A stretch of 64,000 nucleotides of DNA, taken from Maniola hyperantus. Taxonomy: Eukaryota > Arthropoda > Insecta > Lepidoptera > Nymphalidae. The notes beneath the pieces are model-generated. The model was not told the origin of the DNA. It searched no databases and saw only the letters and a program-made list of their open reading frames with translations. The DNA lies in NCBI RefSeq assembly GCF_902806685.2, contig NC_048542.1, positions 3,890,533 through 3,954,532 on the forward strand. Direction: 5' to 3'. Positions within the stretch are counted from its first letter, which is position 1. Each line of letters begins with the position of its first letter. Below, in pieces: positions 29,269 to 39,159 of this stretch. Both the position numbers and the translations under genes were made by a program.

Positions 29269-32227
29269 GCATAGCAGTATTGATACCACATTTTCAGTGG
29301 CAAATGGAGACAAACTTGATTGCATGGGTTATATGTTTATTCCGATTACTTATAATTCCGTAACTCACATAATAAAATTTTTTGTAGTACCCTCTATAAT
29401 AGCGGATGTTATTTTTGGCTGTGACTTTTGGAAAACATTTCAGTTAGCCCCTGGCATTTTTGATAATTTAGAATTAATTAAGGCACCTTCTCAATTTTAC
29501 AATATTTGTGCGATTGATAATGAACAAATTCATACCATCACTTCTTTTGAAAACTTATCATCTCAACAGAAAGAATTAGCCCAGTCTGTAGTAAATAAAT
29601 TTTTAGATATTTCTTCAGAGAAAATTGGATTGGGTAGAACAAAATTAATTGAACATGTTATTGACACCGGTGATGCCTTGCCAATAAAAATAAAACAATA
29701 TCCACTTTCTCCCGAAAAGAAGGAAGCTTTAAGTAAAGAGTTAGATAGGATGCTGGAAATGGACGTAGTTACTCCGAGTGAAAGCCCTTGGAATAACCCA
29801 GCAATTTTAGTGAAAAAGGCAAATGGAGACTGGAGATTTTGCCTAGATTGCAGGAAATTAAATTCAGTGACAAAGGGGGATTCATACTCAATACCGTACA
29901 TTCCACAAATTCTAGATAGCTTGAAAGAGGCAAGGTTTTTATCATCGATTGATTTAAGTTCAAGTTTCTGGCAAATTCCGTTAGCTAACGACTCTCAGGA
30001 AAAAACCAGTTTTACAGTTCCTGGTAGAGGGTTATTCAAATTTAAAGTCATGCCGTTTGGCCTATGCGGTGCACCAGCACGACAGCAGAGGTTAATGGAC
30101 CAGTTATTTAATCAAAATTTTTGTAGTGATATTGAAAATGGAATAGTATTTTGTTATATAGATGATATTGTTATTTGTTCTGCTGATTTCGAAACCCATT
30201 TAATTTTATTAAACAGAGTTCTGGATAAACTAAAAATGGCTCAACTATCCATAAATTTTGATAAATGTAATTTTTTTCGAAACTCTTTGAAATATTTAGG
30301 GTATATAGTGGATGAATTTGGTTTACGCACAGATCCTGGAAAAGTTGCCGCAGTTTTGAACTTTCCGACCCCAAAAACTGCACAGGAGGTAAAGATTTTC
30401 CTAGGCACTTGTTCTTGGTACAGGCGCTTTATTAGGAATTTTTCAACCATCGCTGCACCACTCAATAGACTAACGAGTAAAGGAAAGAACGCACCTAAAT
30501 TTGAGTGGAGCGAACAGGCAGAGGTAGCATTTAATACATTGAAGAATGCGTTGGTAACCGCACCTGTTCTTGCGGTACCGAATTTTGAAAAACCATTCAA
30601 AATACATTGTGATGCTTCTGCATATGGTGTTGGCGGTATGCTAACGCAAGAAACCTATGGTTGCGATCATCCCATTGCGTATGTCAGTAGGAGCCTAAAT
30701 AAAAACGAAAGGAATTACAGCGCGACGGAACGCGAGGCTCTAGCTGTGATTTTTGCAGTGGAGAAATTTCAGGCTTATTTTGGTTCCAAGCCAGTCACAA
30801 TTATCACAGACCATGCATCCCTAAAGTGGTTCTTAAATTTAGAAAATCCCTCAGGACGACTCGCCAGATGGGGTTGTAGATTATCACAGTATAATTTTGT
30901 TATCGAACATAGGAAGGGTTGTGATAATGTAGTTCCGGATACCTTGTCGAGACTCATACACGTAGATGTAGTTGGTGATCGTAATGATAACTCTAGTCAA
31001 CAAGTTTTGGTAGATGACTGGTATGACAAAACATTTAATGGCTGTAAAATCAATCCAGCAAATTTTCCGAATTTTTGTATTTTGAACGATAAACTATATC
31101 GTTACAGTAAATGTAAATACCAGCTTCTCAGTGAGTTCGACTGGAAAGAGGTAGTCCACAAGAACGACATCCTTAGAATTATGCAACAAAACCATGCAGA
31201 TGCAACTGCAGGTCATTTTGGTGTGTTCAAAACTCATCGCAGATTATCCCTCAGATATTTTTGGCGTGGTATGTATAAGGACGTGGTTGAGTACGTTAAG
31301 AATTGTGATACTTGCTCTGCGTATAAACACACGACATCAGCCACTCCAGGTCTGCTAGGGAAGCCTAAAGTCTGCGAGAGACCTTTTCAGGTCATTTCGG
31401 CTGATTTAGTCGGACCTTTGCCTAGGTCTAAATCAGGATTTACATTTCTTTTTGTGGTGACGTGTTGTTTTTCGAAATATACAATGTTGTTTCCGTTACG
31501 GCGTGCCACAGGTGCCGCTGTTGTTAAAGCGCTAGAGAATTTTGTATTTTTGAACCATAGTGTTCCAGAGACTGTGATTGTGGACAATGGGTCCCAATTT
31601 ACAGGATCTGAATTCCGTAATCTCATTAAGCGTTATAATATTCCGAAATTACACTACACACCACTGTACACTCCGCAAGTTAACCTTGTTGAGAGGTACA
31701 ATAAGGTTGTTATGACTGCTGTAGCCGCTTTTGTGAAAGATAACCACAGGTCCTGGGACGAAAACCTGTACAAGGTCCAGTTCGCCATAAACAGTGCGGT
31801 TAATGAATCCACTGGATTCTCCCCGTTCTTCCTTGTCCACGCTAGAGAACCGGTTTTAAATGGATCCTTCTATAAGGACACGGATAAGGAGTACGAGGCC
31901 GGAATTCCAAGGGAGGAATACGCAGGAAAGTTTGGAAATTTGGAGGACATATTTGGTCAGGTTAGGAGAAATTTGTTTCAGGCTCATGCAGAGTATGCAA
32001 CGCATTACAACTTAAGGCGTAGGTCTGCAAGCTATTCTGTTGGGGATATAGTGTGGAAAAAGACCTATCCACAAAGCGACGCTACAAATTTTTTCGCAGC
32101 TAAGCTGGCACCTAAGTATGAAAAGTGCAGGGTTGTCAAGGTTTTGTCACCTTTGGTTTACGAACTAGTTAGAGTAGCTGACAACCACCCAATAGGCACT
32201 TGGCATATTAAGGATATTAAGAAGTAG
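29243..32227 (+). CDS. pol: pol: reverse transcriptase, RNase H, integrase
   Basis: The open frame runs 29204-32227 (1007 residues from its first Met, though the biological start is the frameshifted Gag-Pol). RT: FLSSIDLSSSFWQ at ~245 and YIDDIV at ~318. RNase H: HCDASAYGVG at ~469, ATEREALAV, ITDHASLKW. Integrase: H-X-H and CDTC zinc residues from ~663, then D733, D794 and E830 with the 35-residue spacing of the DD35E core. A GPY/F-like tail (LAPKYEKCRVVKVL) follows. All catalytic residues are present. The only break seen is the T8 run at the start. No chromodomain was recognised. Confidence 0.93.
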   Translation, partial: FFLRFGYKLHSSIDTTFSVANGDKLDCMGYMFIPITYNSVTHIIKFFVVPSIIADVIFGCDFWKTFQLAPGIFDNLELIKAPSQFYNICAIDNEQIHTITSFENLSSQQKELAQSVVNKFLDISSEKIGLGRTKLIEHVIDTGDALPIKIKQYPLSPEKKEALSKELDRMLEMDVVTPSESPWNNPAILVKKANGDWRFCLDCRKLNSVTKGDSYSIPYIPQILDSLKEARFLSSIDLSSSFWQIPLANDSQEKTSFTVPGRGLFKFKVMPFGLCGAPARQQRLMDQLFNQNFCSDIENGIVFCYIDDIVICSADFETHLILLNRVLDKLKMAQLSINFDKCNFFRNSLKYLGYIVDEFGLRTDPGKVAAVLNFPTPKTAQEVKIFLGTCSWYRRFIRNFSTIAAPLNRLTSKGKNAPKFEWSEQAEVAFNTLKNALVTAPVLAVPNFEKPFKIHCDASAYGVGGMLTQETYGCDHPIAYVSRSLNKNERNYSATEREALAVIFAVEKFQAYFGSKPVTIITDHASLKWFLNLENPSGRLARWGCRLSQYNFVIEHRKGCDNVVPDTLSRLIHVDVVGDRNDNSSQQVLVDDWYDKTFNGCKINPANFPNFCILNDKLYRYSKCKYQLLSEFDWKEVVHKNDILRIMQQNHADATAGHFGVFKTHRRLSLRYFWRGMYKDVVEYVKNCDTCSAYKHTTSATPGLLGKPKVCERPFQVISADLVGPLPRSKSGFTFLFVVTCCFSKYTMLFPLRRATGAAVVKALENFVFLNHSVPETVIVDNGSQFTGSEFRNLIKRYNIPKLHYTPLYTPQVNLVERYNKVVMTAVAAFVKDNHRSWDENLYKVQFAINSAVNESTGFSPFFLVHAREPVLNGSFYKDTDKEYEAGIPREEYAGKFGNLEDIFGQVRRNLFQAHAEYATHYNLRRRSASYSVGDIVWKKTYPQSDATNFFAAKLAPKYEKCRVVKVLSPLVYELVRVADNHPIGTWHIKDIKK

Positions 32228-33035
32228 ATATTTGCCATTACTTAGTTTGGTCTAAACTGTTTGAATATTTAAGTTATCAATATTCAATTAGGAATTTGAA
32301 TGAGTGTAGTGATGTTCTGAGTTAACAGTTACATTACCATGGTTCAGTTGAGGAGGAATGTAGTGGATGTATGTAGGGATGAATATGTGATGATTGGAAT
32401 GCTTGTGGTAGACCAACCGGTTGAGAAAGTAAAAATGCAAATATCGTACTTTGGGGATAACGAAAAGGGGGGGTTTTGTGTTTTGTTTTCGTTTTCCTTC
32501 TAGATAATGGATCATTTCTGTTATTTTTCCGATTCTGTTCCGAGATCTATTTTCTAGGAGAGTTATTTCGTTTTTTTTTCTCATATTCCGATTTTGATTC
32601 GGTTTTATTTTTCCGAATGGGATAGAGAACGGTTGCCATATCAGATGGACCCGTTCACAACCAGATTTTCCGTATTTGTTGAGTAACAAATATTACGATG
32701 GTAGTTTAAAAGAGTGAACCACCGTAGGCCTAGACGCATTCTATCAGTCAGCTGAAGAATGATGCCAAGATGTTTCCACTCAAGTGTCTTAGACACCATG
32801 AAGTTTTTTTGTATATATTCTTTTTAGAAGTTAGGGTTGTGTAGTTAAGTATAATGTATAAAACCTTACACTGTTTTCAGTATATTTATTTTGTTAGACA
32901 ATTTTCCTTGTTAGTAGTAGATGTGCGTTCACGCGTAACTTCTGTGTTTTTTTTGTTTGTTTGTTTCAGGCAAATTGTTAGTAGTTGTTGGATGACGCTG
33001 AGGGCAGCGTGGTTCAACCTGTTGAACCTTTTCGT

Positions 33036-33046
33036 AGGAGGGGAAG
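33036..33046 (+). other. Polypurine tract
   Basis: aggaggggaag lies 3 nt upstream of the 3' LTR (33050), the expected place for plus-strand DNA priming. Confidence 0.85.
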
Positions 33047-33049
33047 TAT

Positions 33050-34514
33050 TGTGACGTTGTAAATTTTGAACTACTAATTAGCGTTTCGCTTTTAATTAAA
33101 ATCAATTTTGTTCAAAGTATGTTGGTGCCACCTAGCATCAAGGTGCAGAACTACGCGTGGGTCGATGTTCAGAGTTCATTCGAGCCACAATAGATGGCGT
33201 TTGCTTCGTTGTCAATTGTCGTAAAAATAAAACAAAATAATTAAATAAAACCATAATATCATTTGTTTATTGTTAAGTCATTAACAAAACGGTTCTTATA
33301 ATATATCCTTAGGTTCCGCAAATATTCAAAAATGAATTGGCTTCATGATCAAACTAAATGAGAGCGGCCACACTCGGGTTGCGTCTGGCAACACCGATTG
33401 GTGAGATTGAGAATTTTTCTGGAGTCAACATGTGAAGACGAATTTTTTCGTTCCAGGAAAATCTCACTCCTTTTCGCCCATGGCTTCGCCTGGGAAAATA
33501 CAATAGTTATAAATTTAGTCATCCTAACGTATTTCAATGTTTCATCAATTATGGTGAGTGAAAAATCAAGTAATGTGGATTCGACAAAATGGCGGTTTGG
33601 TTAGAGAAAATCCTAATTTCATGATTTCCCTTTCAGTTCCAGTTTATTTTACCTTCCCAAATAAATGAGGATAATGGGTTGTGGGTGGACTCCTGAAAAC
33701 CATTGGTGGCCAGGAGTTCAATAGGTGAGTTGTGTTTGATCGGGAAAATTCCACGTGTCGAAATTTTCACACAGCACAAATTATAATCTTGTTTTTCTTT
33801 GTTACAGGGTTTCCGTTTGCGTTTCCGTTTGCGTTTCCGTTTTTAGTTTTCGGTTTTCGTATTTATTTCTTTTGCACATTCACGTTGGCAACTTAATTTC
33901 TATGGATAAGACTTGGTGAAAATCTTTGTAATGAAACATTTCGGTTGTGAAGAATCAAATAAATTGAGTTTTGGATCTTGGCCGATGCCGTCCAGCTACC
34001 TTGCAGTCTTCGCACCTACAAGTAAGCAAATGTTTGTATCCTGGAATAGTTTAGTGAACCTTCTTAGTGTATGTGTACAGTAAGAACCCTGTCTTTACTA
34101 CTGAGCTTTTATTTTGAAACAATTTTATGAATTTTACTGTGTCATTGTCTATTCCCTGCCAATGGCATCTTAAATTTAAAACATAGATTTTATGTACTAT
34201 CTACCTAAGGCATTCTAATGTATCTAAATTAAGTCTTGGCATTAAGCTAGAATAACTAAGCATTATTAGCCATCACTATGTATTAAGCGACCCCGGTAAA
34301 AGTTACATTAAAAACAATTTTGCCTAACATCTAGCAAATTTCATTTATAACACCTCATAGACATTACAAGGGAGTCGACGGCTAGCTTCTATTCTTTACT
34401 AGGTAGATAGATCAAGTAAGTAAAATTATTTTTTTTTTCCTCTAATCTTTGTAAGGTGGTAGATTATTCCGTATCCGGGTATATTTCCATTCCGCCCAAT
34501 TTACCACCCTTACA
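33050..34514 (+). repeat. 3' LTR
   Basis: 1465 bp, TGTGACG...CTTACA, one base longer than the 5' copy. Followed by the GTTT target repeat. Confidence 0.95.
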
Positions 34515-34639
34515 GTTTTTATGTCAAGTGGAATTAAAAATTCCAACTCGCTCATTGTTATTATAATTGTATAGTTAATTATAATATTATTGGATGTACA
34601 TATTATTAAGAGCAATAAATTAATAGTTTTTTAAATTTA

Positions 34640-34820
34640 TTTCTTTTGTTTACTTCCCTATACCCTATCCGCGAATGGAGTTTAATATAGCTCTCTCTCT
34701 CTCTACCTAATCCCATACAAAAACAGAGAGAGTGCTATATTCATTCCGCGGACAAGTTAGTTACCCATACAAATGATAGAGCCACACAGAAAGAGCGCTT
34801 CATCCCGCAGATAGGGTATA
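34640..34820. mobile_element. MITE-like inverted repeat
   Basis: 'taccctatccgcgaatgga' at the left and 'cccgcagatagggtata' at the right are imperfect inverses. The inside carries CTCTCT/GAGAGAG arms around 'acagagagagtgctatatt'. Related fragments occur at 2870-2965 and 49370-49475. Confidence 0.6.
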
Positions 34821-35357
34821 AGCCTTTTTATAATTTGGTTTGATCTGGTTGTTATGAGAAATAAAAAATATATATTTCAAAAAATAAATTTATTGTTCAA
34901 ACTCATTCACATTTTATCCATGATATATAAAAAATAAATAATAGTGTAAACATAGATTTATACAAAAAACCAACAAAATTACATAAAATTCATTTGTAAA
35001 TGACACATTTATACTAAAAAGTAATTTATTGGATACAACTTTTTAATAGGTACTAATTTTTTTCTATTCTTGATACTTTTGTACATTCATCTCTTAGTAA
35101 TAATATTAAGCCTATTCCAAAAATCCACTTATATCTATAAGTGGATTTTAGTGAGATAGATGAGAGCTTTAAGCTATAAATTATATTACACCAATAAAAT
35201 CGTGGGCTAGTTATAATTAAATTCCAAGTTATAGTGCAAGTGCTAAGAACTCGACCTTTGAGATCACCATAGTTTACTAGTCAAACTGAAATGTGCTTTA
35301 TTATTTTATCTATAATAGACTTAAAAACTACAGTTACACCTCAAGCTGTTGATTAAC

Positions 35358-35510
35358 TATAGTACGCGGCAGGTCGAGATGGCAATCAGGGAGGGAACGC
35401 CCCGCACACCCCCCGTGCTAATCCGACGAGGGCGAGCGCGGGTGTCGTGCGGGTGCGGGATGTCCCCTGTCTCATACCCCGATTGCCATCTCGACCTTTC
35501 GCCGACTATA
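35358..35510. mobile_element. GC-rich hairpin MITE in the bZIP 3' region
   Basis: 'aggtcgagatggcaatc' at 35371 is inverted as 'gattgccatctcgacct' at ~35481. The loop is unusually GC-rich ('acgccccgcacacc'). A fragment of the same family is at 8490-8540. It lies about 330 bp past the bZIP stop, so it may be in the 3' UTR. Confidence 0.65.
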
Positions 35511-35837
35511 CTTGTACTGTACTAGGTGTAACCAATTATGTGCCTAAAACTAGAAGCTTCCTAAGTAGATTTTACAGGCTACAAATTTATAGAAATTAGA
35601 ACAAAGATTGAAGGTGTATAACTTGGGTACCGGTGCACATAATAAAGTCCTGAATAAACAATGCACAGTGGCATAGAAAGATGGTCTTATCCACACATAT
35701 ATGGCGCTTTCCATACATTTTAACTTGTCATATGTCTAGCAAAGTTCCATTCGATTTGTCTCTCTCTAGTCCTATACAATAACCAGACAGTGCTTAATTA
35801 TTATGATGTCATCATGTTTTCCTTTAAAACATGATGC

Positions 35838-36448
35838 TTATGATGATGATGATTTACTGCTACTACCTTTTTTGTCATCTGGCACATCTTCCAGCAGTTT
35901 CTCTAGATCTATGCCCTCAAACTTTGGGTTATCACTATTGGAAGCATACTCCATGAACAGTTCCTTGAGGAATTGTAGATCCTTTGTCAGAGTTTTAACT
36001 TTTTCCTCGAGCGCTTGATTCTCTGCCTTTAGTTTGTTGACTCTTGTAAATGTTTCTTGTGTTCGCTGTTTTGACTTGTATCTACTCTTTTTGACTGCCT
36101 GGAAGAAGATTAAAGGTTTATTTACTTTTTGTACTAAGATATTGTTGATTGTGTACAGTAAGCTTTACACGCGTACGAAGTCGCGGGCAAACTCTAGTTA
36201 AAAATAATAATGCACTTTATAGATAAGCTGTATTTATGGCTTCAGTAGTTTCAGGCATATCTTTGTAAATGTAAGCTTATGAAATTGTTTGAACTTTACA
36301 ATTTACTTGTAAGACTATTTGACTGTGATCTTACCTCATTATTACGGTCTCGCTTTCGTCTGTAGTCGTCGTCTTCGTCGTCCGCGTCGCTAACTCCTCG
36401 CCTTCCGCGCTTTTCAGGCGGCATATCCCAGGAGTCCTCTAATATCAT
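35838..36448 (-). CDS. Irbp18: C/EBP-gamma-type bZIP transcription factor
   Basis: Two exons: 36448-36335 (38 codons, starting MILEDSWDMPPEKR) and 36098-35838 (86 codons plus TAA). The 124-residue protein has an acidic stretch (DADDEDDD), a basic region RRKRDRNNEAVKKSRYKSK with the C/EBP pattern NxxAVxxSR, and a leucine zipper (VNKLKAENQALEEKVKTL). It ends in a poly-Ser tail. The intron splits the basic region between Glu and Ala. No activation domain is visible, as in C/EBP-gamma and Drosophila Irbp18 (113 aa, recalled), which act as dimer partners of other bZIPs such as ATF4. The start is supported by an in-frame TAA a few codons upstream. Convergent with VPS15. The symbol is by family likeness only. 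Confidence 0.88.
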
Positions 36449-37178
36449 CAAAAATATTTACTAACACTCCGTTTGCATATATCCGAACACAATCCTCTCC
36501 AAACTGATAGTGAACGGACGCAATTCGTATACCTTACAGACGTATAGAACTAAAGTTTTTTTGCGATGAATGACGCAATTATTATTCCTGATTATGATAA
36601 AATTGCACCACAATTTTGTTGTTACTCTTGTGTAACCTTTCACTATTTATTTGACACTCGTCGTATGTGTTATCTTATCATGTCGTATTTAAAATAAATG
36701 CTTACAGCTCAATAAAATTAAGAGTCAATATTTTTATGGAACGCATGTATATTTTAAGTAACTTCAATAATTAACCGTAAACACTTGCGATCATAGATTA
36801 ATATGTATACCTGACTTGCGATCGTAAACATTTACGAATTCGATTTACGAAAATAATTTACTTGATTAACGTCACTGTGACCGTGTGACGCTGGTGACGT
36901 ACTTTGACGTCAACACCAACTTCTTTGAAATCACATAAAAGATAAAAGGTTTGAAATTGACGTTCCCAGTACTTCTAGTCTATGGTTTTGAAATCAATAT
37001 AAAAGTTGCCAAAACAAAAAAAGTTCGATAAACGGTAGTTTTTTATTTTAGCTATTGCAAGAAGAACCTTATCACGGGAAAACCGAAGATATGTGACCTA
37101 GGCACCGATATAATAGATCTAGAGTCTAGACGATTGAATTGATCTTTGTTTTCAGCCTCATTCGCTAACTCAAGAGTC

Positions 37179-37356
37179 TACAGCAGGCGGCAGAAAATAA
37201 TGTACATCGACCTTTATAATGCGGCTTTGTAGAGCGTTGTCTCTGTCACTCACAACTATGTGACGTTTTGTCGGTCTTAACGACAGAGGCAACGCTTTAT
37301 AAAACAGCTGTCACTTTCTAAAGTCCAATGTACATTATTTTCTGCCGCGTACTGTA
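37179..37356. mobile_element. Hairpin MITE M3
   Basis: 'ggcggcagaaaataatgtac' inverted against 'gtacattattttctgccgcg'; third copy of the family. Confidence 0.85.
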
Positions 37357-37947
37357 CATGTATGTGTTAGCAAATACGATAAAATGGCGCAGCAGCCGAC
37401 TTTAGACACCGAGTTAGCAAATCACCCGCAGGCCGCAGGTCTTTCGGAATGCAGCCACCTATTGACTGGTCATGGTTACCAGCGGCATAGTGGTTTTGTA
37501 TTACGCATGTGCCTTTAATTTTCGGGCAACTGAGATTTATAAAGAAGATATTTTCTTCTCACTTTAAGAAAGTAACTAGCTTCACAAGTGGGGATAGAGG
37601 GCGTTATAAAATAAAACACATTGCTCATCAGACCACAATATAGTTCTTTCTTTACGTTAAAATCCTAACAAAGTACGTAAATCTTATTTACACAAATAAT
37701 GGAAGCATCCCATGCTAAACAATCTAATACTGTCGCTAACCATTTTAGTACTCAATACCAAGAAAAAAGAATTCTACTTCGTCTTACTACATAATCGGTT
37801 AACCATTCACACCTAAAGGATCAATACACAAAGAATGTTGCAGTAATGCAGTAAAATTATGATTACTTTGAAACGGACGATCTAAGGCCTAATTAATTTA
37901 ATCTCTTTTACTTAGCTTTTACTACTGTGAATGACATTCACAAGTAA

Positions 37948-38504
37948 GGCCCGGCGCCCATTATCGGCATCGGCAAGGAACAGGATCCTTCGGCATCCTA
38001 CATGCAAGCGCACACTGTCGGAAACTATGCTTTGGCATGCTGCAACGTTCTTAGGGATGACGAGGCGTCCTACAGCATGCCGCACCGTCCTGTAGCTTGC
38101 CAAAGCGTCTCAATATCGTATTTCTCGTCAAAACAGTCTCAGAGTTGTTACAAGCTAGTTGTCTGAGTTGTATTTAATATGGTGGACTGGGATCTAGTGC
38201 TCATAGCAGCTCTTGCTGAAGAGGAAGAGAAATCTAATCAATCAAGAAGATTTTGGGTGAACAACCTTTGGAAGCTATCCCCGAGTGGTGCCTCGGCGCC
38301 GGCGGCGTACCGAAGGATGCCGAAGCATCCCGAAGCATTCTTAAGGCTGCCGATACAGCAGCCTCAAGCATACCGAAGCGGTATTTTTATTATAACGACC
38401 ATATATAATGGAAATTTCTACTTTATTGTCATTATGTTAATGTATATTGCTATTTGCCACCTAAAATCCTCAGTCGTGCCGATGCCGATGATGGGCGCCG
38501 GGCC
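37948..38504 (+). mobile_element. Non-autonomous PIF/Harbinger-like element
   Basis: 557 bp with ~27-bp terminal inverted repeats ('ggcccggcgcccattatcgg' against 'ccgatgatgggcgccgggcc') and a TAA target duplication on each side (37945-37947, 38505-38507). TAA is the usual PIF/Harbinger target. A plus-strand frame from 38179 begins MVDWDLVLIAALAEEEE and continues RRFWVNNLWK, resembling the N-terminus of Harbinger transposases; the catalytic domain is absent. The superfamily call rests on the target site plus this relic. Confidence 0.8.
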
Positions 38505-38904
38505 TAAATGAAATATAAATAATCATTTTGTCGAAGTAAAGTCTTACCCACATTACAATGACGGACTTCGAAGAGACGCAGACGCAACATTCTTTGTATT
38601 GTGATCCATTTAAAACTGTTTAAATGTATGATAAAAACATGAACATTACAAAATTCTGGATTATTTATAGTGATACAGACTGACACACTATTTAAGTTAT
38701 ATGATAGTATATCACAGAAATAACAAATTGGGAACGAAAATGGCAGTCTTTTTATAAATGCTGCAGTATTTACTTAACACAAACGTAAATGCGTGTAATA
38801 TAAAAGAAATGACAAAGTAGTAGGTAACAACACATCTCTTAGTAAGTAAGCCCTCAGAATTTAATAACAAAAATAAATCATTTTTATACACCTAAGTATT
38901 GATT

Positions 38905-39149
38905 AGAGTCTGGCTAACGAAGGAATCTAGAAAATCGCGGCAAATTTAAAATATCAGTATGGCAGCTCTGAAATTAGTATGACAGACTTGGAATAACCTA
39001 ATTTGATAGAACAAAAATAAAAATAAGTAATTCTAACGCACCCTATTAGGTTATTCCAAGTCTGTCATACTAATTTAGGGGCTGCCATACTAATATTTGT
39101 TTAATTTGCCGCGCTTTTCCAGTCTCTTCTTTCGCTAGTCAGACTCTAG
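38905..39149. mobile_element. Hairpin MITE (family M4)
   Basis: Near-complete palindrome: 'agagtctggctaacgaagga' against 'cgctagtcagactct', with inner arms 'agtatggcagctctgaaatt' against 'ggggctgccatact'. Other copies: 41635-41880 and 42241-42415 (shortened). Confidence 0.85.
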
Positions 39150-39159
39150 TAGGTAATAG

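Larger units (their letters stand above)
25139..34514 (+). mobile_element. Ty3/gypsy-type LTR retrotransposon, Osvaldo-like, recent insertion
   Basis: 9376 bp, flanked by the 4-bp direct repeat GTTT (25135-25138 and 34515-34518). Order: LTR, tRNA-Lys-type primer site, ~1.15-kb leader, gag, slippery site, protease, reverse transcriptase, RNase H, integrase, polypurine tract, LTR. No env-like frame lies between the pol stop (32227) and the 3' LTR. Long LTRs and a Lys primer recall the Osvaldo lineage of Drosophila (from memory, not a phylogeny). It occupies the gap between the convergent VPS15 and bZIP genes. The pro-pol frame is broken once at a T8 run (29243-29250), so this copy as read does not encode an uninterrupted pol. 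Confidence 0.95.

Noticed and set aside
32228..33049. Possible env-like gene between pol and the 3' LTR
   Set aside because: No plus-strand frame of useful length exists there. The 133-residue frame at 32288-32689 is antisense and shows no signal peptide or membrane segment.
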